Assembly (NCBI GenBank): GCA_014529385.2
Contig: CM043959.1
Coordinates: forward strand, 57,183,753 to 57,247,752
DNA from: Adiantum capillus-veneris
Taxonomy: Eukaryota > Streptophyta > Polypodiopsida > Polypodiales > Pteridaceae
Length of the DNA: 64,000 bases
Direction of reading: 5' to 3'
Position 1 is the first letter of the stretch. Every line of letters starts with the position of its first letter. Position numbers and translations under genes: made by a program. Below the pieces are notes generated by a model, which was not told the DNA's origin, did no database searches, and saw only the letters and a list, made by a program, of their open reading frames with translations. Below are positions 9,472 to 21,079 of this stretch, piece after piece.

Positions 9472-12386
9472 CTACCCAGTATCCTTCCATTGGACCGTCT
9501 TCCTTTTGCCTTTGCTCTTTGACCGGGATGGTGCCTGAGAAGTCACAGCACCAGCATTCTCCTTCTGAATCAGTTGGTAAATGGCCTCCTCCTCAAGCTG
9601 ATCCCGTCGGTCTGTGGTCATCTCTACCTCATAAGGCGTGAGAGAATGATAGGTTTTGGTGTCAGGATCATAGAGTGTACGCCTTCCCTTACTCAGTCTG
9701 GTTCTCGCCAGCTTATGACAATGCGAAGCAGTATGGATCCATCCTTCTGGAAGAGGCTGATTTGTTTTGACTCGAGCTTCGAAAAGAATCTCAGCCATCT
9801 CCCTGTACTGTGGTGCTAGACCCGGCTTTGCTGCAATGTCTTTCTCAGGCAGTTTGGAAGATTCGACCGTAAGCTGTAGCAACTGATTAGTAATCCTGGT
9901 CAATCCTCTAACCTGAATCTTCCACTGGCCCATACACAGTTGAATCCTATGCAGCTCCTCTTTCATTGTCTGAATGTCATTGATGTGGAGAGCATCATTG
10001 AGCAATGTCTGCCAAGTCTTCCATTCCACAGTTGATCGCTCATACCAATCCTGAAGCTCATCAGTTATTTTGAAATATGTGAGTCGATCAACTGGTTCTT
10101 GATGTTGAGGATACAGCGCTGGAAAGAATCTTGGCAGCTCAGTTTCTCTTGCTGGAACAACATACAAGAGAACTGGAGAATCAGGCACAAATTCCAGGAA
10201 ATTGAGAACAGCCTGGTTCTCCTGCTGCATCATCTTTCTGTTGATTCTCACTAGCTGGAACAGGGTTTGGAGAGCAATTGCCTGTGCTCCTACTGACATT
10301 CGCGTTTGAGGTCCTTTGCTAGTGGCTGTCTGGTCCTCAAGGATGGCTTTGACTCTCTGATCCAAAACACCTCTGGCAGCTTGCATTTGTATCAGAACTT
10401 CCTTGAGTTGTACCCTAACATCCTTCATGCAGTGGTAAGTTGGTGGGGCATCCTGGAGGTGGAGATGGTGGTGGGGCATCATTGTCGTCCTTCGTATGCC
10501 CAGTTTCTTTATCATCCCCCTCCTGATCAGCTTCATCTTCTTGATCTTCTTCATCCTCATCCGGGGAAGTCTGTTGCTCAATATAATCCATTATAGCTTG
10601 GTTCATTAGAGCATTATTGACCTCACCCACCTTGTCCTGCAAATCGCTCTTCATACTTTCCATCAAAGACTTTAAATTTTATAAGTCAAAAACAGCATTG
10701 CCTGAGGGGTTTAAACTTTCAGACAAGCTATTGTAGATGTATCTGTCAGTCAGCGAATGCTTCAAAGCTGTATGGTGCAATAGCAGCTTTCTGAATTCTG
10801 CCCGCTTCATCTTGAGCATTTTTTCAGCTCGCTCGGCAGCTCTCAGTGCTTCATTCCTTTGAATTTTTATGATCATAATTTCAGACTCAGCCTTAGCCAA
10901 ATTTTTGTTCAACAACTCCTTAGTCCTTTCTGATTGAGCTTCCAGTACCCTGTGTTGTATGTTCTGCATTTCCTGGGCTTTCTGGAGTGTTTCAATTTGA
11001 TGTTGTGCTTCTGCCAAGTCAGCTTTAAGCTTTTTGACTTCGTCTTCTGATCCAACAACCTCCACCAATTGTCCCATACAACTGACAATGGTATTCCAAG
11101 AAGACTGTATCAGTATTGAACATCTGTCTTTGACCGTGGTTGGATCAGAATCAATAGGTTCATATATTGCCACTAGAGCCACGTATGGTAAAGTTGCATA
11201 ATCAGCTTTGCTGAGCAAAAGATGTCCTCTTAATTTCTGAGTTTGCATTTGCTTCAACTTATCCTGTTTTACCAGTTGTAGAGGATTTTCAGTAATGACA
11301 GGGACTCCACCAGACAAAGTTGAGAGCGTTGGACCTTTCCCTTTGTCCATTTGACTCTTGCCTTTGTCCCTTGACTGGTCTGGTATCTTTTCAACAGTGA
11401 CTGGCTTGACATGATCTTTCCCAGATATAGTAGCAACTGTATTTTTTACAACTGGCTGATCAAGCACAATCTTCTGAGCAGATTGCTGCTCAGTTTTACT
11501 TATCTCAGCTTTCTAGTGCTTACTGCCTTAACCTGGCTTTCTATTTGATTCGAAAATTCACTGCTTTTTGTCAGTGTGATTCTTGGCTTCTTTGAACTGC
11601 CAGCTTCTTCCGCCGTGGCTTTCCTTTTCAGGTCAGTGGAAATCGTTTGACTATCTGTTTCCTCATCGTCTGAGGACAGTTCAATTTTCTTTGGTTCAGA
11701 AATGGGCTGCTCACTCCAAGCCTACTTTACCTGCTCATTAACATCTACAGCAGTAGCCCAATATAGGAATTGCTAGACATACCATGCCTTGAATACAGTT
11801 TGAGAGTTGAGCTTGGCAGTCTGTTGGAGTACATTATGCGAGAGTATTTGACAAAGGTTGATATGGACTTGTGGATCCAGTATCTTGGCCAACAGCATAG
11901 CAAAAAATTTTTCTGACACATATGTTGGGTTGTTCTTAAGGCTTACTGCCTCGTCTACAAACCTGTAAGCAGCTGAGGCTTCCAGTCCTCTACTGGAACT
12001 CCTTGAGTACTTAGCTTGCACTTCTTTCTAGCCATTTCATCCTCCTTCAGAGCGATGCTGATTTGCTGTGCAGTTGCCACAGACGGTTTGGGCTCATTAG
12101 GCATCTGAAATGCAAATGCAATGGCTTCTGGTGTTACTGACACCTTCCCGCTATTTACCATAGCACTGCTAGTTTCAACATCAAAGGAGTCAAGAACTTG
12201 CTTGATGATATCTGAATCAAAAGAAATCCTTGTAGCTTGCAACACAACTCGCAGATCCCAGAGTTGTAGCTGAGTCATTGCGTGATTAGTAAATACATAT
12301 CGTTAGATTTTACTGTATGGAAGAACGGGAAGGCTTGCCTTTTCCTCAGCAACTATAGCCTGGGTTTCTTCAAGAGTTTCCTGCAT
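9472..12386 (-). pseudogene. Extra ORF between integrase and 3' LTR (coiled coil), broken
   Basis: Starts with an ATG at 12384-12386, six bases after the pol stop at 12393-12395, so it looks like a downstream cistron of the same transcript. It runs about 970 codons in pieces: 12386-11955, then a frame change, 12021 to about 11503, another change, 11500-10415, and finally 10581-9472. Stops: TAA near 12306, TAG at 11773 and 11722, TAA at 10679. No family was recognised. The N-terminal part (LQLWDLRVVLQATRISFDSD) looks globular. The middle (about 10750-11060) is a long coiled coil (KLKADLAEAQHQIETLQKAQ and following). An acidic stretch and a proline run lie at about 10430-10560. The C-terminal part (9472-10400) is again helical. 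The position is that of env-like ORFs in Athila elements, but no signal peptide or membrane segment is seen, so an envelope role is not supported. Confidence 0.7.
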
Positions 12387-12392
12387 CTTTTC

Positions 12393-14120
12393 TTAGCGTT
12401 TCCTTCTACCCATACACTGTGAGGTCGATGAAGATGAAACAGGCGAAGGAGAAGATGACTTACTTGTATCGAAGCCGTTCCCTGGTGTCGCTGGTAAGAC
12501 TGTCTGACAGTCAGCTGTCTCATCAAAGGTCAAAGTTTGCGGCTGTAGTGAAGAAACCTCGAAGCTCGGCGATGGCGAATGGTTGACAGGAGGAAAGCGT
12601 CGCGCAAGAGATTTATGAGGAAAAATGATAACTCTCCTGACTGTTATACGTGTTCGCGCCATAAAAGCTCCACCACTCGCTGCTCCTAGACTTGTGTGCG
12701 CTGTTGTTGTCGTGGCAAACATGCATTGGACAAGACTGCGATCCATCCTTGTAATAATTACCACTGACATACCACTTGACCGTTGGCCACTTAAAAATTG
12801 GAAAGCGTGTCCATACTGGTTCTGAATTGATTCGCACTCTGGCTGGACCATATTGGTATTGGTTCTTAGGTCAGCCTGATCTGGTTCTTCTTGTACTAGT
12901 TTTGAAGCTGGAACTGGTTGCACATGGAAAAGACCAAAAATGTCTGATTCTAGTATCTCTTGATCAACAACCTCCAGTTCCTTAGTACCTTGTTCCATCC
13001 CAGTTTCTCTGGTCTCTGAATAATAAAGTTTGATCTTTTCTCTATTATATACTCCCGGCAACATCAGTCCAGATAAATCTTTCAATCTGACTGTGTCATT
13101 GGAGAAGACCCAATTGACCTCAAAAGGTCTTTCCCAGGCAATCTTCAAATTCGGCCTCTTTGGACCCAATCTAGACTGATAGAGAAGCACTAAGTCTCCT
13201 TTCTGGAATTCTTGAACTTTAATTCGGAGATCATGCCAGTGCTTCCTTCTTTGTTAAACAATCTCCTGTTCCAATATAGCTCTTTGCCTGAGTTCATCTA
13301 ACTGCATCAGTTCATCCAGCCTTTTCTTAAGATTATGGTTGAAGTCTAATCCATACTTCATAGCCATTCTCAGACTGGGGATGACAAACTCCATAGGAAC
13401 CACAGCTTCAGTACCATACACCATTCTGAATGGTGTCATTCCAGTAGTTACCTTATAAGCTGTCCTATAAGCCCATAGAGCAGTCTGAAGCTTCAAATCC
13501 CACTGGTCTGGTTTCTTTTGCACCACCTTAGTGAGAATAGTCTTTATTGTCTTATTTCTACTTTCAGCCTGTCCATTGCATCGAGGATAGTAAGGATTAT
13601 ATTTCCGATGCTTGATTGAAAGCATATCCAATAGGATTTCCATAGTATCATTGATAAAATGTGTGCCTTGATCAGTCACAATCTCTACTGGACATCCATA
13701 TCGACAGACAATATTCTCAAACAGAAACCTTGCAGTTGACTTGGCTATGTTGTCAGGAAGAGCCTTAGCTTCAACCCACTTGGTAACATAACAAGTAGCC
13801 ATCACAATGTACTTGTTCTTCTTGGGAGTCACTTTCTTAAAAGGTCCCATAAAATCCAATCCCCATTTCATGAATACTCCTAATGGTTGTATTGGCATTA
13901 ATGGAGTCATATCTACAGCTATTGGTCGGCCCATTCTTTGGCATATGTCACAAGTCTTACAAAAACTTCTGACATCAGCAATCAGTGTTTGCCACCACAG
14001 ACCTGCTTGCAGAATCTTCTTGTAGGTTACTTCGTTGGAAAGTGTCCACCAGACTCACCATTATGCGCTTCTGAAATCACTTGCATTCTTCCTTCCATAG
14101 GGACACATCGTCGAAGTATA
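12393..14120 (-). pseudogene. Integrase region of gypsy pol, broken
   Basis: Cuts and joins element DNA to the host chromosome. The zinc-binding H-H-C-C motif is split: AHNGESGGHF (about 14060-14090) lies in the RNase H frame and CKTCDICQR (about 13935-13965) in the integrase frame, with a frameshift near 14032. The catalytic core shows the three acidic residues in GLDFMGPF, VTDQGTHF and NGQAESRNKT with normal spacing. One in-frame TAA (13254-13256) separates core and C-terminal domain (WERPFEVNWVFSNDTVRLKD). A long low-complexity tail ends at 12393. No chromodomain is present. Confidence 0.9.
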
Positions 14121-14200
14121 CCATCCACACCTAGTCAATAAATTACTCCTCCGATGATGGTAAATTTTAGGCTTTTTATAATCAGAGCTTTCTTCTGATT

Positions 14201-14935
14201 CTATTTACAATCCTCTGGAAAGGAACCTTGGGAAAGGAATTGATCAATATCATCCCATTCAGGATCCACTGATTCTTCTGCTTCTAACTGAAATAACTCA
14301 GCATCCACTGGCTCATCTCTCAGTGGTGATTCTAAATATCCCTCCGTACTTCTAGAAAGAAAGTCAGCTCCACAGTGGTTTCGGCCAGGTGTATGGAAAA
14401 TTCTGAATTCAATTTCCATAAGGAACATCATCCATCTTATCAGCCTGCCTTGAATAATGAATTTGTTAATCATAAACAGAAGAGCTTGATGATCCACATA
14501 AAAATGGAATAATTTTCCCAACAGGTAATGCCTGAACTTCGTAGCGCTAAAAACCATTCCGAGAGCTTCTCTTTCAGTAGTCGTATAGCCTTGTTCAGCC
14601 TGACTGAATCTGCGACTAGCAAAATAGACCGGATAGTCTGTTCTGCCATCTGGCTGAGCTAATATTGCCCCCATTGCCAATGCTGAAGCATCTACATGTA
14701 CATGAAAAATAATATCCCAATTCAGCTGCCTAAGGACTGGTTTACTGGTAATGGCTTTTTTCAAATTCCGAAAACTTTCCTCACACTCAGCAGTCCAGTT
14801 GAACTTACTGGTCTTCTTTGTAAGCTCATATAGTGGTACTGCTTGAGCTGCAAACTTGTGTACAAATCTTCTATAGAAATTCACATAACCCAAGAAAGAA
14901 CTCAACTCTGAAGTAGTTCGGGGTGCTTTAGCTTG
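14201..14935 (-). pseudogene. RNase H domain of gypsy pol
   Basis: Degrades the RNA strand of the RNA:DNA hybrid. It opens with the RT-RNase H connection (SSFLGYVNFYRRFVHKFAAQ). The RNase H fold follows with VHVDASALAMGAILAQPDG, the TTEREALGMVFSATKFRHYL segment and FYVDHQALL. It is separated from RT by one TAG at 14936-14938 and ends at another TAG (14201-14203), after which the same frame continues toward the integrase H-H motif with one TGA. All sit in a single polyprotein frame. Confidence 0.92.
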
Positions 14936-15964
14936 CTAGACACACTCTATTTTGTCATTGGCCATCTCTATTCCATTGCGGGAAAGCGCATGTCCCAGTA
15001 GTTGTCCCTTCCATACTAGAAACACAGATTTGAATGGATTCAAACAAATCCTCTTCTCTTGACAACGTTTAAAAACCATTTCTAGGAATAAAAGGTGGTT
15101 GTCCTCATCTGAATAGACAGTAAAGTCATCCATGAAAATGGCGAGGAACCGATGAAGAAATTCATTAAACATCTCCATCATACACTGCTGAAAAGTAGCT
15201 GGTGCATTGCACAGGCCAAAAGGCATCACCAGATACATGAATGCTCCCCACTCAGTGATGAAAGTGGTCTTGGCCCTATCTTCACGAGCAATCTGTAACT
15301 GGTTATAACCGCTATAACCATCCATGAAGCTATACATCTCATATCCTGCGATCTCATCAAGCAACATATCAGTAAAAGATAAGGGAAATGGATCCTTAAT
15401 GGTCTGGGCATTTAGTTTCCTATAGTCAACACAAAATCTTAAGTTCCCATTCTTTTTAGGAACGACGACTATGGGAAATAACCAATCACTGCTTGCTACT
15501 TCCGTAATGAACCCAGCCTTGAGAAGATTATCAATCTCCTCCTTGACCTTCTTTGCATAGTTGGGGTTCATGCGGTATCTTTGCAATCTTACTAGTCTAG
15601 CATCCGGTTTCGGTGGTATTCGGTGCTGACAGACTTCAGGATCTACTCCCTTCAAATCTGTATGTTCCCAAGCAAACACATCATAATAGTTCTGGAACAT
15701 TTTCCGTGCCTTTTCCTTCATTGCCGGTTTCAGGTGCTTGTTGACTTTGATCATTCTGGGATTTTCCTTTGATCCCAGGTTCCAGTCCTCTACTTCCTGA
15801 TCATCTGGAAGCAACCAGTTTGGTCCGCCTCCTTTTCGTTTGGTCGATTCTTCAGCGTAGTCCCAAGAAGGTCCATTCATTTCTGAATCATTATTCTGAT
15901 CCAGTGGGTACTCTTCAAAACATACTGGTTCTTCCATTATATCAGTATCAGCTGGTTCCTCCAT
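14936..15964 (-). pseudogene. Reverse transcriptase of gypsy pol
   Basis: Copies element RNA to DNA. The longest open stretch of the element (342 codons) carries an upstream linker, then RT motifs in order: LFPIVVVPKKNGNLRFCVDY, FMDGYSGYNQL, MPFGLCNAPATFQ and the catalytic FMDDF, followed by the GHALSRNGIEM thumb segment. The catalytic aspartates are intact. The first methionine at 15964 is not a true start, because the same frame continues upstream through TAG stops into the protease. Confidence 0.95.
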
Positions 15965-16560
15965 TCTTCCAGTTAGCTAAACTGTTCTTGCTCCTGCATT
16001 GACTTCAGTAAACTGATCAGGGAATTGTCTCTTCTATTTGTCAGCTTGCTCTTTGTTCAGCAGGACTGCATTCAAATCGATTTCTACCCAAAAAAAAATG
16101 TTCATAGCTGCTAGCATTCGCTCAATTTTCTTGGCTCTGTATTTCTGACACAACTCCTTTGGCCTCAGTTCCTTTTTCTAGCTCCTGGTGTTGTTAGTCT
16201 GGATTTTGATTCTGCCGCTGGTCCCTTCTATGGTCAAAGTTTGGTTTGCATAGTCATGAACAGCATGTGTTGTTCTTAACCATGGGTGGCCTAGTAGCAT
16301 TCCATATGCTCCCTGCACATCCAAGACTAAGAAACTGGTTTTGAATTTCTCCCTCCCAACTCTTATCTACATGTTTTCAATCATACCCGTCGCCTGTACG
16401 ACTCGATGATCTGCCATTCTTACTTTGAATGGTGCTGGTTTCATGTTAGTGATACCCATTCTTTGCTGAAGATGGGCTCCCATTATGTTGACTCCTGCTC
16501 CTCCATCCAGTATGACACTTGAGAGAAGTTCCCACTGCTTCCTGACCTTTTAGTCTACCT
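15965..16560 (-). pseudogene. Protease and linker of gypsy pol, interrupted by stops
   Basis: Same frame as RT. An aspartic-protease signature DGGAGVNIMG lies at about 16480-16507, in place of the usual D(S/T)GA, and a LVLDVQGAYGMLLGHPWL stretch fits the flap/second half of the fold. In-frame stops are TAG at 15977-15979, 16034-16036, 16178-16180 and 16367-16369, and TAA at 16550-16552. Each TAG sits where CAG (Gln) would read naturally. The domain would cleave the Gag-Pol polyprotein. Confidence 0.8.
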
Positions 16561-16791
16561 GAATAAGTGGAACTTCATCATCCCGGACAGCCGTCAGGTC
16601 CACTATTCTGGCCTCTGCCTCAGTCTCCTACCTTGTCTGATAAAGTTGGCCACCTCAGGCAAGGTCTTTCTTATATCCTCCAGCTCTACAGTCAGCTTCT
16701 GGATTCTATCACAAATTTTCACATGAATTTCCTCCCGCTCTTGGTCAGACTGATTGTCAGAGCTTGAAGAACTGGTGTCTTCACACTGCCA

Positions 16792-18661
16792 TTATTTAGT
16801 AGTACTTCTACTCTTTCCATCCACTCCCATTTCATCAGCTAGTCCATGTACTACAGCCAGCATGGTCTCTGTCATGGCCGGTAGTGACTGATCTTTATTA
16901 GTCGATTGGGCTGGTATCTTCTGAATGACTCTAGCTTTCGAACTTTCTGGCTGCTCTGGAAGCTTCTTAGCTAAATCCGCTGTGATTTTAGATGCTAGTT
17001 CCCACAGCTCTTGCCACTCATCTACCACCTTCTCTTTCCCTTTGGCCTTCCAAACTTCTCTTTGTTGAGCCCACTTACTGCTGCTAGGATTGACTGGTAC
17101 TATTGAAATGTCTGGAATTTCTTCAATGATTACTCCCTTGCTCCTGGTAACCACCCTGACTGGGACTGGCTCTGGTGCCTTAGCCTCAGTAGCAGTCGTT
17201 ACCGGTGCATCTGGACTTTGGGCTGCAAAATGACCATACTTCCCACAGGTATAGCAATTCATACTCCTGGTCTGGAAGTTGCCTCTTCCTCTTCCTCTGC
17301 CCATTCCTGGTTGGTATTTTCCACGTCCTTGACCAATACCACTGGTACCTGGTCTTTCCTCTTGAGCTACTTTGATTGGTTCTACCTGCACTGGTTCAGT
17401 GTCCACTGATAGATCCTTTCCTTTCTTAAAATGGTGAATTATGATGCCACAATTATTCCATATGTGACCAAAGGCCTTGCAGTAGGTACATTGTGGACAT
17501 TCAATGGAGATGTGGTCCTTGGATTTACATCTTGAACACCAAGTCTCCATCTTTCGGACCGGCTGTCTTGTGTGGCTAATTTCTGCAATCTGCCTAGCTA
17601 TTTCTTCAATTTTCTTGGTCCATGATCCCTTCTTTGATTTCTCCTTTGTTGGTTCATTGGAGCTGCTCTCGGAGCTGCTGGACGTTGCACTGGAGTCAGA
17701 AGCTTCAGTAGCCGAACTACTGCTACTGGTCCTTCGCTTCTTGTGGCTCTTTTCTTTCTTAGCCTGATGTTCCAGCTTTAATGCCCTTTGGACCAGATCA
17801 TTGAATTTTTTTGTAGGGGCTGGTACTTCTTGTTCCCTAAGATTCTTGCTTCTGAACCCATTCACCAACCATGCCCTCAATCTCTTCTCAGACGGCGGTT
17901 CTTGCAACGATCTGATCCAATTCACAGAGAATATCCTCGTCCCCTCGATTGTCGAAATATTCCAACCTGAAGGCCTTAAGTAATTTGTTATATGATCTCA
18001 CCTGGCATGCAGGGTAATGGTAATACCATTTCCTTGCTGCCTCCTTCAAGGTTTGTGGAAAATATTCCCCCCAATCATCTTCATCAATGTTTTTTAGTTC
18101 AGCATACTGCTCAAAAGCTTGTATGTGAACATCGAGATCATCCTTTTTCCCTCCTTTGAATATGGGAAAGGAAATCTTCAGGGAAGCTTTGTAATCATTT
18201 CAATTACTGCTGATCCCACCACTTCTCTTCTTGGCTTGAGAATGGCGCTTGGGAGCCTTCTTGCAATTGTCAGTGTCAGCATCCCAATCAATCTCTGTCT
18301 CTGTCTCAGTATTAGTATATTCTCTGTTTTGTTTGCTAGAAGTACGATGACTTCCCTTTCTGCCCTTGGTATGCTCATCTCTCTGGCGAGACTGAGAACT
18401 CTTGGAACTCTTTGCCTTTCGTGCTTCCCATTCTGCCCGTCGGCGTCGAGAATGACTGGAGTGCTGTGAGTCTTGCGCCTCCTCAGCTTGAATATGCTCC
18501 TCCTGAGCCTCAGTGTCAGTCATTTTCTCTTGCTTGGGGTCAGACTCTCTTCCTGACTCCTCAGGAATGGGGTCCACACGATTGGTAGATTTCCGGCCAC
18601 GATTGGACTTTGGTGCCATTGCTGAAAAATTCAACTGGGAGAAGAGTCTTTCAGTCATCAA
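16792..18661 (-). pseudogene. gag of gypsy element, broken
   Basis: Capsid/nucleocapsid protein. An N-terminal basic and Ser/Glu-rich region (18200-18661; a good start is MAPKSNRGRK at 18619) ends at a TGA (18197-18199). The same frame then continues with FPIFKGGKKDDLDVHIQAFE, a typical retrotransposon-gag start. A frameshift near 17,900 leads to 17925-16792, which holds the gag end (LRAWLVNGFRSKNLREQEV), a Lys/Ser-rich linker and zinc-knuckle-like motifs CSRCKSKDHISIEC, CTYCKAFGHIWNNC and CYTCGKYGHFAAQS. The last has lost its final cysteine. The frame ends with TAA before the protease region. Confidence 0.88.
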
Positions 18662-18674
18662 CGAGCTTCAGCTC

Positions 18675-18692
18675 GAGCCACCGTGATCGCCA
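18675..18692 (-). promoter_or_regulatory. Candidate primer-binding site of the gypsy element
   Basis: Three bases inside the 5' LTR the minus strand reads TGGCGATCACGGTGG. The position and TGGCG start resemble the tRNA-Asp-type site of Athila/Tat elements, but the match past the first bases is imperfect, so the primer tRNA is not assigned. Confidence 0.5.
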
Positions 18693-18695
18693 AAA

Positions 18696-19177
18696 TGGAA
18701 TTGGAGATGATCTCTTGAGACAGCTAATTCCAGTGTTGAAGGATTTCAGCTACTAGTGTGGGAAGATTTCAGACAGCAGACTAGACAGAAATCAGAGACT
18801 AGACTGAAATGTGGATACTGAAATAAGAATCAGATTTATAGATTGGAATAAGGTTCAGATTCAGATTCAGATTCAGAAGACTGGTCGAGAAGTAAGTATC
18901 ACTGAAATATATACCATGATTGAGATTACAGATCAAGATTACAGCGAATATGATTACAGAGAGAAGTATAGCCGACAACACTGCCACTGATGCTCAATTA
19001 CAATTATAGCCCAAAGCGCTAATACAAGTGATAACAATTGCCAACCCGATAATGATGTAATGGGCCCTATTTATACACTTCGGGTTTATTGTAGTAATTA
19101 CTCTAGTAATTACTAAGTAATTTGCTGCCCATCTTCTAAGAACACATTCCCACATGGTGATTATCCAGTCGTCTACA
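18696..19177 (-). repeat. 5' LTR of the gypsy element
   Basis: 482 bp, TGGAATTGGAG...GTCTACA, the partner of 8720-9189. It carries the extra 13 bp near 18930, which repeats an adjoining GATTACAG word and so looks like a small local duplication. Confidence 0.95.
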
Positions 19178-19182
19178 TCCTC
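19178..19182 (+). repeat. 5-bp TSD of the gypsy element, right
   Basis: TCCTC, identical to 8715-8719. Confidence 0.9.
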
Positions 19183-19329
19183 TAACCGCCCTACCTTCCT
19201 CCATCTCCTCCTCTAGCAACCACCCTCCTTTCCTTAAGGTCCTTCTCTTCTCCCACTACCTTCTTCCTCTCTCTTTTCCTGTCACTCTATAACACATCTC
19301 TATCTATCTCTCTCTCTTTCTTTGTGCGT

Positions 19330-20105
19330 GTGTCCATATATTCTCATACTTCTTAAGTTGGGATCTCTTCCAATTGAGGTAAATGGGCATGGAAAGGGTT
19401 GTGGAGTACATGATAAATATGTGTCAAGACCCCTCACATCGACTTCCTGCAATTGCATGGGAAGCAAGCAAAAAAGTTCAAAAGATGCATAAAAGCAAGA
19501 TCTTGAGCACGGGATGGATGCAAGACATAAAGAAGTGGTTTGGGAGATGGGATGCATTACACTTGCTACATGATGCTTCATTTGACTCCCAAGTGAATGA
19601 AGCTTTTCTACAACTCCAATGTATTACGGCATGGGAGAAATTCGACGGTCACGCTTCACCACCCATATTGCCCCCAACTGCAAAACCAAGTTCTTCACTG
19701 AAAGAGGAAACTGTACTCACACTTACATGCTTGAGCCTATCCCCTAGTCGGCGATACGCACTATCACAGCCATTTGTCTTAGCTCCCATTTCCTTCGATG
19801 CGAGACAGGGCGTTGGGGCAATGGAGAAGAGTCAAATTGACTGTGCACATTATACTCACTGCAAGTTCAAGAGTCTAGGTACCACACACTACTTGAGTGC
19901 TCAGCTTTTGGTCACATCCGAACTTGCTTCTCTCACATTTTCAATTATGACTTAGACCTACACACTTTTCTCTCCCAACCACAATGTGGGCTCTCCATTG
20001 CGACTCTCATCACCACAATTTTGGAGCATCAAGAGTCACTCATCAGCCATACACTTACTACATCACATGTAGCTTTGGTCCCATAGGTCATATTTGACCT
20101 CCAAG
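19330..20105 (+). mobile_element. LINE family 2, 3' fragment
   Basis: Plus-strand copy of the 3' part of the LINE that is nearly complete at 57.0-61.0 kb on the minus strand. About 19370-19700 encodes the post-RT C-terminal region (GMERVVEYMINMCQDPSHRL, WMQDIKKWFGRWDALHLLHD), matching 57350-57760. The 3' untranslated part ends in AGGTCATATTTGACCT (about 20087-20102), the same terminal hairpin as the other copy. It starts just after a (TC)n run at about 19310, so RT and endonuclease were never copied or were lost. It is open for 190 codons, but the second half is 3' UTR read as protein. Confidence 0.85.
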
Positions 20106-20195
20106 GATGATAATAAAATCTATCTAGATATATATGTATATCTTTCTCCACCATTCCTCTCCCCTTGTCTTCCCCCTCCCACCCCTTGCACCCCC

Positions 20196-20277
<82 letters not shown>

Positions 20278-20348
20278 CGCACCATCCCACCCTTGCCTTC
20301 CCTCCTATCCAAGAGTGAGATGCACCCACGTCACCCATATCTCCCACC

Positions 20349-20389
<41 letters not shown>

Positions 20390-20463
20390 GCTCCCGGGGA
20401 ACCCTTCCCTTCCCTTCTTGCCCGTCGTCTTAGAGTGTGCTCCATTCCTCACCACCTGTGTGT

Positions 20464-20546
<83 letters not shown>

Positions 20547-20600
20547 CGTGTGTGCGGTCCTCACCACCTTGCAATATCGCTTGTGTCTCTTTTTTTTTGG

Positions 20601-20663
<63 letters not shown>

Positions 20664-20729
20664 GGGGGGGGGGGGGCTAGATCGGGGGGGAAAGAGAGAT
20701 AAAGAGAAGAGAGGTGGCGGGGGGGGGGG

Positions 20730-20785
<56 letters not shown>

Positions 20786-20877
20786 AGAGAGAGAGAGATG
20801 GGTGTAGGGTGTGTGGTGGGGGGGGGTTGTGGGGGGGGGAAAGGCAGACAAAAAGAGAAAGGGGGGGAAGAAGGGGA

Positions 20878-20911
<34 letters not shown>

Positions 20912-20923
20912 GAGGAGCGAGAG

Positions 20924-20962
<39 letters not shown>

Positions 20963-21010
20963 GCCGCGGGGAGGGGGGGGACAAAAATTGTGAGAGGGAG
21001 AGAGTGAAGT
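20106..21010. repeat. Microsatellite cluster: (CT)n, (TG)n, (GA)n, poly-G
   Basis: Nearly 900 bp of simple sequence. (CT)n occurs at about 20203-20273 and 20355-20388, (TG)n at about 20456-20535, (GA)n at about 20604-20653 running into 24 G (20653-20676), then several (GA)n and G-rich blocks to about 21003. The purine-rich strand switches at the (TG)n block: pyrimidine-rich before it, purine-rich after. Long reading frames here are artefacts. Confidence 0.95.
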
Positions 21011-21079
21011 GTATTATTTTTCTATAAAGAGGAAAAGAGAGGGAGTGAAAGGGGACTTAAACGAGAAGAAAAAAAAAAA

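Larger units (their letters stand above)
8720..19177 (-). mobile_element. Ty3/gypsy LTR retrotransposon, complete structure, decayed genes
   Basis: A 10.46-kb element on the minus strand flanked by the 5-bp duplication TCCTC (8715-8719 and 19178-19182). LTRs are 470 and 482 bp, both TG...CA. Gene order is gag, protease, RT, RNase H, integrase, then an additional ORF of about 2.9 kb before the polypurine tract. RT motifs (MDGYSGYNQ, MPFGLCNAPATFQ, FMDDF) and the lack of a chromodomain place it with the non-chromovirus Athila/Tat-like group; this is a motif judgement, not a tree. Every ORF is interrupted by stops or frameshifts. A hand alignment of the LTRs gives about 18 substitutions in about 469 positions plus 13-bp and 1-bp indels, so the insertion is not recent. 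Confidence 0.95.

Noticed and set aside
10306-10596. Plus-strand ORF of 96 codons
   Set aside because: Antisense to the extra ORF of the gypsy element; no independent support.
19383-19955. 190-codon plus-strand ORF as a host gene
   Set aside because: Its first half matches the C-terminal region of LINE family 2 at 57.35-57.9 kb, and the second half corresponds to that LINE's 3' untranslated region.
20165-21027. Several long ORFs (up to about 196 codons) on both strands
   Set aside because: They consist of Leu/Ser, Arg/Glu, Cys/Val and Gly runs read through dinucleotide and homopolymer repeats; no domain or codon structure.
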